A stretch of DNA of 64,000 nucleotides from Thermogutta sp039793925 (GTDB taxonomy: Bacteria > Planctomycetota > Planctomycetia > Pirellulales > Thermoguttaceae): positions 1 through 64,000 of the forward strand of contig NZ_JBAMME010000199.1 of the NCBI RefSeq assembly GCF_039793925.1, in the 5' to 3' direction. Numbering within the stretch: position 1 is the first letter of the stretch; each line of letters begins with the position of its first letter. Positions 36,316-44,473 of this stretch are shown here, one piece after another. The notes beneath the pieces are model-generated. The model ran no database searches. It saw nothing but the letters and a program-made list of their open reading frames with translations, and was not told where the DNA came from. The position numbers and the translations under genes were made by a program.

Positions 36316-37383
36316 ATGAGCTGGCAGGGGATCGAAGGACACGACGCGATTGCGGAACGGTTTCGCCGGGCTTTTGCTCGCGGTCGCATTGGGGGGACCT
36401 ATCTCTTTGTGGGGCCTCCCGGAGTCGGAAAACGAACCTTTGCCCATAAACTAGCCCAGCTCCTGCTGTGCGAACACCCATCAAAAGAGGCCTTTGCGCC
36501 ATGCAACGCGTGTTCCGCCTGCGTGCAGGTGATTTCGGGGACGCATCCTGATTTCCTCCTCCTCAGTAAGCCCCCGGAGAAGTCTTTCATTCCGCTGGAA
36601 ATGCTCATAGGCGACCGATCTGAGAGGGGTACAGAGCGCGCCGGCCTGGTGGGCCACCTCGCTTTGACACCGTTTTCGGGGCGTTATCGGGTTGCTATTA
36701 TTGACGACGCAGACTATTTGAATGTGGAAGGGGCAAACGCGCTTCTCAAGACGCTGGAAGAGCCACCCGCAACGGCGGTGCTCATCCTCATCAGCAACTC
36801 TCCGGCAAAGCAATTGCCCACGATACGGTCACGCAGCCAGATGATTCGTTTTCGTCCCCTTCCCGAAGAAATCGCCGCCCGCCTGTTGATCGAGCAGGGC
36901 GTGGTAGACGATCCCGCCTGGGCTCGAGAACTCATTCGGTGTGCCGGTGGAAGTCTTGCCCAGGCTGCCGAGCTTGCCTCGCAGGATCTGTGGGACCTTG
37001 CTGCAAAATGGAGGAAAGCCCTTTCCACCCGGTGCTTTGACGTAAACGACTGGAGTGAGGAAGTGCGGATTTACCTCGAATCTGCCGGGAAAGAGGCCGC
37101 CATGCGACGCCGGGCGCTCCAGCAATTGATCGGACTGACGCTGGAGTTTTTCCGTCAGGCCTTGTGCACGATGGCATGCCACAGCGCACAAACCGCGGAT
37201 ACATCCGTCGGCGAAGATATTGGCGTCTTCCTTCAAAGTACCCCACCAGTTACGGAGGACGTATTATATGAATGTCTCGAATGCTGCCTGGCGGCCTACC
37301 AGGATGTCGAGCGGAACATTAATCAGGCCTTGCTGATTGACGACTGGTTGCTGCAACTGTGGCACCTTTTGAATGCCGCTTAG
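36316..37383 (+). CDS. holB: DNA polymerase III delta-prime (clamp loader) subunit
   Basis: About 355 residues. AAA+ features are present: MSWQGIEGHDAIAERFRRAF at the start, Walker A GPPGVGKRTFA, a zinc module with CEHP..CNACSACVQV, and YRVAIIDDADYLN for Walker B. The clamp-loader sensor region reads NALLKTLEEPPATAVLILIS and TIRSRSQMIRFRPL. The Walker A is intact, unlike some delta-prime subunits, so a DnaX-like ATPase role cannot be excluded. The position behind tmk favours holB. The C-terminal third is helical, as expected of the collar domain. ATG 36316 is preferred to the upstream TTG at 36265. Confidence 0.88.
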   Translation: MSWQGIEGHDAIAERFRRAFARGRIGGTYLFVGPPGVGKRTFAHKLAQLLLCEHPSKEAFAPCNACSACVQVISGTHPDFLLLSKPPEKSFIPLEMLIGDRSERGTERAGLVGHLALTPFSGRYRVAIIDDADYLNVEGANALLKTLEEPPATAVLILISNSPAKQLPTIRSRSQMIRFRPLPEEIAARLLIEQGVVDDPAWARELIRCAGGSLAQAAELASQDLWDLAAKWRKALSTRCFDVNDWSEEVRIYLESAGKEAAMRRRALQQLIGLTLEFFRQALCTMACHSAQTADTSVGEDIGVFLQSTPPVTEDVLYECLECCLAAYQDVERNINQALLIDDWLLQLWHLLNAA

Positions 37384-37398
37384 TGGATTTCGTCACGC

Positions 37399-37896
37399 TC
37401 ATAGTCCGAAACCCACATAGCCGCCTTTAGAGGCCGTTTCGGCCTCCAGCTTTTGGAGACGCTCGACGGTCTTGGCGAGGTCGCCCGCCGCGATGTAGCG
37501 ATCGAACTCAGCGATCACGGCATACCTGACCGTCTCCGTGAACCATCGAATGATCGGCTCGGTGGCCCAGTCACACGTATCTCCTCGCAGTTCCACATCC
37601 AGATCGCAGGCGACGGTTTTCCTGTCTTCTGGGTCGGTGATGGCGCAACCTTCAAAGCTGAAATCGAGCAGCCCGCGATTGGGATCGTTGGTGAGGTGGA
37701 ATCGGCAATGGGCGTTAAACAGATAATATGTATTGTGGCGTCCGTGCTTACGGATGGCTTTTTGAACCCGTTCCCATAAGGCGAGAAACTTCGGAGACGC
37801 GTCCAAAGGTGGATCATTTCTCGTGATGGTTCGCAGGGGGACACAATCGAAACTGATTTCCACCCAGGTCTTGTCTTGAGCAGCCGCGTCGCTCAT
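37399..37896 (-). CDS. conserved-looking soluble protein of unknown function
   Basis: A 165-residue cytoplasmic protein with no signal peptide or membrane helix. The start at ATG 37896 follows GGGAG by 7 bases; the TTG two codons earlier abuts the site. The composition is normal and well mixed, with beta-rich stretches such as WVEISFDCVPLRTI, NAHCRFHLTNDPNRGLLDFS and CDLDVELRGDTCDW. It ends in an alpha-helical segment (DLAKTVERLQKLEAE). It converges with holB, only 15 bases apart. I do not recognise a family. Confidence 0.65.
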   Translation of the reverse strand: MSDAAAQDKTWVEISFDCVPLRTITRNDPPLDASPKFLALWERVQKAIRKHGRHNTYYLFNAHCRFHLTNDPNRGLLDFSFEGCAITDPEDRKTVACDLDVELRGDTCDWATEPIIRWFTETVRYAVIAEFDRYIAAGDLAKTVERLQKLEAETASKGGYVGFGL

Positions 37897-38315
37897 CAGC
37901 AAACTCCCGTTTCTCGATTTCCAAACTGGATGTGCTATCTCCGCAAAAATGGAACGATGCTTCGAAAAACCATTGTGCCGGTGGTCATCGTGCCTTGAGG
38001 CATCCTGGCCGGTGATTCTCTACGCTGCGTGATGCCACCCGGATCCGCAGCACCGGTCAAGCGGCCAAATGAAGCCCTCCATTTATCATACCGCCAAGAA
38101 AAAGATACACCTGTCGAAAAAGGCAGAAAATAACGGCTGCCTGGCGTGGTGTGCTACAATTTCACCCCCTGGTTGTCCTGGGAAGGCAGTCATGAATTGG
38201 CGAATCGATCACGCCTTTCCAGCGGAGAGCCCCTGAACCGAAGCCCACGCCGTTGCAAGGCTGTGATTGGTCTCGGGAGTGGGGCTCTCTCGCGGCCGCA
38301 GCGTTTAGGTACGGT
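37897..38315. other. intergenic, no gene seen
   Basis: About 420 bases upstream of the 165-residue protein gene and downstream of the 615-residue secreted protein. A short plus-strand frame near 38150 is antisense-like and unsupported. No repeat was found. Confidence 0.4.
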
Positions 38316-40163
38316 TCAGCGGGCGGGGTCAAGCACTGCTTTCAGCCATCCCCCGGTGCTTTCCAAGTGCGTGATGACGAGCGGCCCGGCCTTGGCCCAT
38401 TGGCCTTCCGGTTTGATCGGTTCAATTGTGATTATTTCCCGGAAGATTTTTTCGAATCGCCGTTCCAACAGGCTGCGAATGGTCTGTTGCCGGACGGACA
38501 GGCGATCCCTCTCCGGGTCGAAATTGGGAGGTAAGACAGTCAGCGGACCTTCACGGACAAGCCGGATTTCGGGGCCTTTTTCTCCGGTGCCGGATTCAAT
38601 TCGATAAGTCGCGCGGACATCCATGCCGGGATAGGCCCGGTCACCACGCCAGTAGGTTTCCCCGCGAAATTCCACGACCAGTCGCCCGTCTGCGAACGTC
38701 ACCGCGATCGGTCGGCGAGCAGCAAAGCGTACAGTCCAGGGTTCTTCTCCTTCGTCTCGCTTGAGTTCCTCGGGGACACGTCCTAGGAGGTCCTGGGCAA
38801 GCTGTTGGAGGCGTTCTTCCTTGAGAATCATTCCGCCCAGAAACCCCTCCGCGAGATTGTTAAACCAGGTATGGTGAACCTGGAGGGCAATAGCGCCATC
38901 TGTTGTCAACTCAGGGGGAGCATCGGCCGCCCCCAGGCCACCGTGTCCGAGCTGTAACACCGTCATGCTGAGTTCGCTTTCGGAGGTGCTCACGCGCCAC
39001 TTGGGAAACAAGCCGCGATCCAGCAGGGGCTGCCGGACACGTTCCTCGTAGCGCTCGGCCGCTTTTTCTAGCTGGGAGTCGGCCTCCCTATCCACGCGCC
39101 GTTCCACGCGGCGTTCGGCTTTTCGGGCGGCTTCCCATTCGGCGGCACTTTTTTGCTTGAATGTCCGCCGCCAGGCGATGCGTTCTACACACGCGCTATT
39201 GCATGTCACATCCACGTCCTGAATGTCACTGTGGGTTGTGGCGGAGCAGGTTGCGGGTTCAAAGGACAGGCCGTCGGGAGTAAACGCCACCAACTTGCGA
39301 GCGGTGAATGGAGTCTCCGATCGCGAGTAGATACGAGCCGGTCCGTTCAATCCGACAGTATCTGAATGAATGGTTCCCTGAACCACGATGGCCATCAGAG
39401 CCCGATCAGGAGAGGGGACGAGTTCCAAGGAGCGTTGGCCCACAATGTGCCCTTTTCCCCGAACGTCAGTTCCTAAAATGATTTCGCGGACGTCTTCCGT
39501 GACATCGACCGGTTCCTCAAATGCGGAAACGAGAAAATCTTCTCTCACTCGGATAAACACGTTCGGCTGGGCGAAAGCGTTGTGAACTGCAGCGCGCAAC
39601 TCCGGTGCCTGCCCGGCTAACTCCAGCCAGTCCAGCATATCCTGAATTGCGGAGCCGACCCGCGGATCCGCCGTTTCCTGGTACTCTGTGAGAGCCTTCC
39701 CAAGATTGTCTACGACGGTTCGGTAACGAGCTTCGATGCTCGCATCGCCAAGCGCTCGAGACAGGGCCACATACCGCTGCACAGCCCGGCGTACGTCTGC
39801 GAAGCAGGTCAATTGCAAGCCTTCGTGACCCGCGGCCAGCCGCGTGTACACCTCCTCCAACAAACTCAGATTGGGAGATTCTTTGGCCAGCTCGGCTGTA
39901 AGATGAGTCCACTGGAGATATTTTTTCCAGCCTTCCGCTTCCGGACCTGCCTTTTCAAAACGAGCTTCCAACCGCACGATGGCTGCCCGCAAATCGTTTT
40001 TGGCCACTTTGACATCCTCTTCCGTAATCGGCCGAAATTGCTTGGCTGCCTCCGCACAGAGAACCGTCCACTCGGGAATCCCCGCGATCGAGGAACGAAT
40101 CTGCCCCAACACACCGGCGAAAGCCAGCCACAATGCAGTCCAGGCAATCGTTTTCCTTCTCAC
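38316..40163 (-). CDS. large secreted protein of unknown function
   Basis: A 615-residue protein. I choose the GTG at 40163 because AGGAG lies 9 bases upstream and the protein then opens with a clean signal peptide (MRRKTIAWTALWLAFAGVLG); the longer frame to 40316 has no site. Residues 40-220 are helical. Residues 220-400 are beta-rich (HIVGQRSLELVPSPDRALMA and DTVGLNGPARIYSRSETPF). A Lys/Arg/Glu helix follows at about 365-395, then another beta domain with PIAVTFADGRLVVEFRGETY. The alternation of helical and lipocalin-like beta segments suggests an envelope protein. I know no named family. Confidence 0.6.
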   Translation of the reverse strand: MRRKTIAWTALWLAFAGVLGQIRSSIAGIPEWTVLCAEAAKQFRPITEEDVKVAKNDLRAAIVRLEARFEKAGPEAEGWKKYLQWTHLTAELAKESPNLSLLEEVYTRLAAGHEGLQLTCFADVRRAVQRYVALSRALGDASIEARYRTVVDNLGKALTEYQETADPRVGSAIQDMLDWLELAGQAPELRAAVHNAFAQPNVFIRVREDFLVSAFEEPVDVTEDVREIILGTDVRGKGHIVGQRSLELVPSPDRALMAIVVQGTIHSDTVGLNGPARIYSRSETPFTARKLVAFTPDGLSFEPATCSATTHSDIQDVDVTCNSACVERIAWRRTFKQKSAAEWEAARKAERRVERRVDREADSQLEKAAERYEERVRQPLLDRGLFPKWRVSTSESELSMTVLQLGHGGLGAADAPPELTTDGAIALQVHHTWFNNLAEGFLGGMILKEERLQQLAQDLLGRVPEELKRDEGEEPWTVRFAARRPIAVTFADGRLVVEFRGETYWRGDRAYPGMDVRATYRIESGTGEKGPEIRLVREGPLTVLPPNFDPERDRLSVRQQTIRSLLERRFEKIFREIITIEPIKPEGQWAKAGPLVITHLESTGGWLKAVLDPAR

Positions 40164-40566
40164 AGTCAGAAACTCCTCATGGAATAGTTTGGCCTTTGTT
40201 AACGGATGACTCATAAGCCGGCTGATGAGTTGTCCGCTCCCACATTGCCACGCCCAGATTGGAGATTGGCTATCAAAATAGGTCTCAAGACGCACACGCC
40301 ACAACTTTTCAGCCAAAAGCCAACGAAAGTGGCGGACAACTCCTCTGAAACATCGAGGTTTGCTGATGTTTTAGCTTTACTGACCAAAAAAGTCAACGTG
40401 GATTGACCATTCTTCGCCTTCAATTGATTGGTTGCAATTTGGTGACATTCTGTGTTTAATCTAGTGTTCCGAATTGTCAATGTGGGTGTGATGAAAAGAG
40501 TGCGTGGAGTAGGTCGCCAGGGACGGTTGGAGGACGCGTTTGTGAACATGCAGCGGAGTCCCTGTC
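40164..40566. other. divergent intergenic region
   Basis: About 400 bases between two divergent genes for secreted proteins. It is AT-rich relative to its surroundings and carries the candidate promoter at 40432-40460. No further gene is seen. Confidence 0.45.
40432..40460 (+). promoter_or_regulatory. candidate sigma-70 promoter for the thioredoxin-like gene
   Basis: TTGCAA (40432-40437), 17 bases, TTTAAT (40455-40460). This lies about 105 bases ahead of the ATG at 40567, in an AT-rich stretch. Confidence 0.38.
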
Positions 40567-42168
40567 ATGCCAAGCTCCTTGTGTGCGCTTCACCAGCCAG
40601 GCGTTTTCCCAACTGGAAGTGTGTTCACTCGTGTGGCCATTCTTCTGTGCATGGCCGTCTTACAGGGAGCCCAAATTGGAGTCAGTGAGGAGCAGCGCGG
40701 GCCGTCATCTGAAGGTCCGGCTTCGGCACCGCAATCTCTGTCTGTTAAACAGGATGAGAAACCGCTTCTCCGAGAATTTCAGAATAATGAGACGTCGGCG
40801 CAAGATGGGCAATATCGGAAGGATGCCGCGGAGACAGCGATCGAGACGGCGATCCACAACCGATACTCTTTGGCGTATCCTTCAGCCAGGTCTCACCGCA
40901 AGGTTTTGCTTGTTCTTTTCGCGCGTAAAACTTCGTCCGAAATGGCCACCAGGACGCTGACTGATCTGTGCAAACAGTTCGGCGCGGCGTGCGAGGCGGT
41001 GATCGTTCAGCCGGACGAAAGGATACGTACCATCAATGGCGAAATCTTGGTGCATGAGGATCCTGCGTTCGCGGAGCTTGGCAACCAGCCAGGCCTAGCG
41101 ATTATCAACTTCCTGAAAAGTCCCGAAGAAAACGAAGACTTTGGAAAGGTGGTCGCGACCTTCATATGCGACGAGGAGGAAGGGTTCAGTCTCGCTCGAC
41201 GGCAAGCCGTGGTGGACACTCTTGCCTCTCTGATCGGTTCGGGCCCTGCGTCCGTGCCGAAGCCAATGTCCGAGGCCACCGACGCCCCTGGGGCAAGCGG
41301 TCAACAATCCGCCTCTCAATCAGCTCATTCTGGAAACTCCGATGTCGCCCTGGCCACTCATTTAGCCCCCATCCAAGAGGCTGAAATGTGGCTGACCGAC
41401 TACGCGCAGGGAGTGGCCCAGGCCCGTCGCGAAAAGAAGATGCTGCTTGTCTACCTGTACCCTGAGAAAAACGAATCGTTGCGAGAAAAGTTTGAAGGCA
41501 CGGCATTTCGCGATCCCCGTGTGCTGCGTGAGCTTGTGCATTTTGTTCGCGTACGATTGCCGGAGTCGACCACCGTGGATTGCGACGGACGAACGGTCCG
41601 CCTGCTCGATGACCCGTCCCTTTCGGAAATGGAAGGCCGGCCCGGGTTGTTTATTGTGGATTACGCCTCGGAAGGTGAAAAATACTACGGTGAGGTTGTG
41701 AGCGTATTTCCATTTCTCGACGGACGACCGTACACTGCCGATCAGATGGTGGCGATTTTGACGCTTCCACGGGGGACACTCACACAGCGGACGATGGTCT
41801 ATGCTGTGCGTGTCCATCCCGAGCGTCCGAAGAGCATACTCGGCCGACCTGATCCCTATCTTTTCTCTGAATCAGAAAAGCACTCCCAATATCAAGCCAG
41901 AATCCGGCTGCAGGGACATCATTTTTGGGAGTCGCGCTTTGCCCGCATTATCAGAACACTTCGCGGAAAAAGCACAGCCAGCGAGGTATGCGCAGAAAGC
42001 TGGCCCGGCCAGGGGTTGCTCCGAGCGGCCTTGGAATGCGTGAGGTGCTGGCGGCTCTCTCCGGGTCACTGGCGGGCGGTTTCCTCCCGTTCAGACGCCT
42101 ACGGATATGACATCAAACGAGGGAGCAATGGTGTTTGGTATGCCACAGGAATTTTTGTCAATCGGTGA
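40567..42168 (+). CDS. secreted protein with duplicated thioredoxin-like module and CAP-like tail
   Basis: A 533-residue protein with a signal peptide (about 18-38) and GGAG 8 bases before the ATG. Residues 111-200 and 290-383 are an internal duplication. Each has a KxLLV strand, a GxxVxLxxDPxxxExxxxPGL core (INGEILVHEDPAFAELGNQP against CDGRTVRLLDDPSLSEMEGR), then an I(I/V)(N/D)(F/Y) strand and a closing GxVVxxF strand. The layout resembles thioredoxin-like domains lacking the CxxC pair. The last 80 residues (HHFWESRFARI, then ECVRCWRLSPGHWRAV and WYATGIF) recall a CAP/SCP domain. The function is unknown. Confidence 0.65.
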   Translation: MPSSLCALHQPGVFPTGSVFTRVAILLCMAVLQGAQIGVSEEQRGPSSEGPASAPQSLSVKQDEKPLLREFQNNETSAQDGQYRKDAAETAIETAIHNRYSLAYPSARSHRKVLLVLFARKTSSEMATRTLTDLCKQFGAACEAVIVQPDERIRTINGEILVHEDPAFAELGNQPGLAIINFLKSPEENEDFGKVVATFICDEEEGFSLARRQAVVDTLASLIGSGPASVPKPMSEATDAPGASGQQSASQSAHSGNSDVALATHLAPIQEAEMWLTDYAQGVAQARREKKMLLVYLYPEKNESLREKFEGTAFRDPRVLRELVHFVRVRLPESTTVDCDGRTVRLLDDPSLSEMEGRPGLFIVDYASEGEKYYGEVVSVFPFLDGRPYTADQMVAILTLPRGTLTQRTMVYAVRVHPERPKSILGRPDPYLFSESEKHSQYQARIRLQGHHFWESRFARIIRTLRGKSTASEVCAESWPGQGLLRAALECVRCWRLSPGHWRAVSSRSDAYGYDIKRGSNGVWYATGIFVNR

Positions 42169-42202
42169 GCAAAAATGCGGGTTTTCTCGGAAAGGCTAGT
42201 CG

Positions 42203-43840
42203 TTATCGGGAAACGGCTGAAGAAGTCCCCGAAGCCGTCGCCGGTGTGGGTTCGAGGAAATGAAACCCATCAATAAACTTGCGGTCGGCTCCATCGAAGA
42301 GTGGCCAGGACGTATCGTCCACGGTAAACACCGCGGCGTAGTAGCCATCCCGAGGCGAGCCTAGCAGATAGTAAATCCAGTGAATGTTGACATCGTCCGT
42401 ACGCCCTAGAGCATGGATCCGCAACAGGCGATGTCCGGTCGGACTCTCCATCTCATCGGCCTCCAGAAATTGCCCGAAATTACTCCCCAGCGCCTGACGC
42501 ACGTTGTTTTGAAAGGCCGCCAAAGTCAGTTGCACTGGCCCCTGGGAGTCGCTCCGCGCTATATTGCACTGTCCCAAAAGGCCACGTTGATCGACCAAGC
42601 GAAACACCACCATGTCGGGGGCGTCTGTGATGACGTACCATCTTCGATCGTGGACAATTTGAAATCCGCCGCCCGCCGAGCGGTAAACGAGGCGGGTTTG
42701 CTCCTCCGGGGGCGGAAAAGTCAAAGTGGGTATTTTGCTAGGTGAAAGAAGTTGTGGCTCCAGTCGTCGCTGCCGCGTTAACTGAAGTCGGACGGTCCCC
42801 TGGAATGGGCTGTCCACGTAGCCTGCGGAGCGATTATCACGGAGAGCGAGGGCCAGTGCGGTGACGCGGCGGTCCAGCAGCGACCATTGAAACCGCATCG
42901 CCACCTGCATCTGACTTGTCGCTCCCATAACCCGACCTTGCACTTTTCCAGAGGCCTCGGCTTCGACGGTGCCCTGGTTGAGCTGGGTCACACGCCCCTG
43001 AAGCGTATTTTCGGTGACCGATTCCAGGCCCAACAAGCCTGCCACGGCCTCGTCCGGAATTTCCCACGTGAACCCTAGCCGGACGGGTTGTGTCGGTAAC
43101 AACTGATCCAAGAGTATGCTGTTACCGATCACATCCAACAGATCAACTTCGTCGCGCGTGAGCGACCCCTCGGGCGAAAAAATTGTGAACTGGCCTTTCT
43201 CCATGGAGAAGGCTAGGTGCGTCATTTCCTGTCGAAGTTGGATTTGGAATCGTTTATCGGCTACTTGGAACTGGGCGGTAGCAGTCTGATAGGCGCGGAG
43301 ACCCTGGATGGGCGTCGTTCGGCCGTCTCCCGGTTGTAGCACCTGCTCCTCATATGCGAGCTGGCCGTTTATATTGATGGCGGCGGAAGGGCCTCCCCCT
43401 TGCCCGGGGAGTTGCCCCTCGGCTGTGATTCGGATCTCGACCCAGTCGACGGCCGAAACAGTGGGTATGGCGACGTCGTCGTGGGCTGCGGTGGATGGAG
43501 TCCGCACACCAGGAGGGGGAGTTACTACTGCTGGAGGAGCTGCCAAGGGACGATTTCCTGTATTGTTGTTACCATCTAAAACAGGATTTTGGCCCCCTCT
43601 CGAAGGTGATGAAAGCCGCTGGCCCAAGTTCTTGGTACTGGGGAGGTCTTGAATTCTGGGGGGCAGCGGAGGTGTTCGAGCACGCGAGGGACTTTGGGCC
43701 CCAGAGGACTGAGCCGAACTCTGGCCTGAAATGGGCGAAACAAGAAGTCCCCCCCAGGCAACCAAAAGAGTAAACATCACCGTTAGGAAACGGAGGGTCG
43801 ACCGCGACGCGATATTGGGAGAGATGCTCAAGCTGGGCAT
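42203..43840 (-). CDS. secreted protein with Pro/Ser-rich linker and PsbP-like C-terminus
   Basis: A 545-residue exported protein with a signal peptide (about 17-40) and AAGGA 7 bases ahead of the ATG. A low-complexity Ser/Gln/Pro/Asn region runs to about 125. A beta-rich domain (130-370) follows, with repeated EVQGRV-like strands. The C-terminal domain (385-535) reads VHDRRWYVITDAPDMVVFRL, then CNIARSDSQGPVQLTLAAFQ, HRLLRIHALGRTDDVNIHWI and DRKFIDGFHFLEP. This resembles the PsbP/DUF1795 fold. It converges with the thioredoxin-like gene. The role is unknown. Confidence 0.62.
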   Translation of the reverse strand: MPSLSISPNIASRSTLRFLTVMFTLLVAWGGLLVSPISGQSSAQSSGAQSPSRARTPPLPPRIQDLPSTKNLGQRLSSPSRGGQNPVLDGNNNTGNRPLAAPPAVVTPPPGVRTPSTAAHDDVAIPTVSAVDWVEIRITAEGQLPGQGGGPSAAININGQLAYEEQVLQPGDGRTTPIQGLRAYQTATAQFQVADKRFQIQLRQEMTHLAFSMEKGQFTIFSPEGSLTRDEVDLLDVIGNSILLDQLLPTQPVRLGFTWEIPDEAVAGLLGLESVTENTLQGRVTQLNQGTVEAEASGKVQGRVMGATSQMQVAMRFQWSLLDRRVTALALALRDNRSAGYVDSPFQGTVRLQLTRQRRLEPQLLSPSKIPTLTFPPPEEQTRLVYRSAGGGFQIVHDRRWYVITDAPDMVVFRLVDQRGLLGQCNIARSDSQGPVQLTLAAFQNNVRQALGSNFGQFLEADEMESPTGHRLLRIHALGRTDDVNIHWIYYLLGSPRDGYYAAVFTVDDTSWPLFDGADRKFIDGFHFLEPTPATASGTSSAVSR

Positions 43841-44473
43841 ATTGCCATCCTTGGTGGTATGGACCGATCCTGGCGGATTACCACGTCAGCCGGATAGGTT
43901 CGAGGTTTTGTGAGGAAAAACTGTAACCCCGCAGGTCTCACCACGTCAATATCAAAGGAACCGAAGGAAAGAGTGATTGCGACTGATAGCGGGGGAGGGG
44001 TGGGGGTGTGAGGGATTTGCTGAGCTTTTTGAAATAAGTTGTGCGATTTTGCAAGAGCGCCAATTCGGCCCCCGCCTTGCGCGGCGGTCCAGCAGTCGGC
44101 AATTTGCAGGCTACGAGATTTTGGGAATCTACTCGTCAATTGGAACGGATTTTGCGAACGAGAAGGCTCTTGGCACGCCTATAGACAAAATTGGCAGAAC
44201 CGGCAGAAAGGGACTTCTCGATACCACCAGAAAGGGCAGATTTCAGTGACTACCCGCGTGTAGTTCGGTTGATTTTGAAATTTTGCGAAGACTCAGTTGC
44301 AAAAAATTCCGGGTTTGGTACACTGGCCTCTGGAGGATGAGGCCAATAAGTGCTGGTAAATTTAACAAATTGTTTTCGAACCTTTCTGTCGGGCGATGCG
44401 TCGATTAAACGGCAGCGGACGGCGAGCAGGGTCTCAACGACCGGCTGCAGTTCGCGCAATAAGGGGTGTTGCC
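43841..44473. other. regulatory region upstream of the sigma factor gene
   Basis: About 630 bases between divergent genes, with no recognisable coding content. It holds the candidate promoter at 44297-44324 and an AAGGGG ribosome binding site at 44461. The long region agrees with a regulated sigma factor gene. Confidence 0.45.
44297..44324 (+). promoter_or_regulatory. candidate promoter of the sigma factor gene
   Basis: TTGCAA (44297-44302), 16 bases, TACACT (44319-44324). It would give a leader of about 140 bases before the ATG at 44474. Confidence 0.35.
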
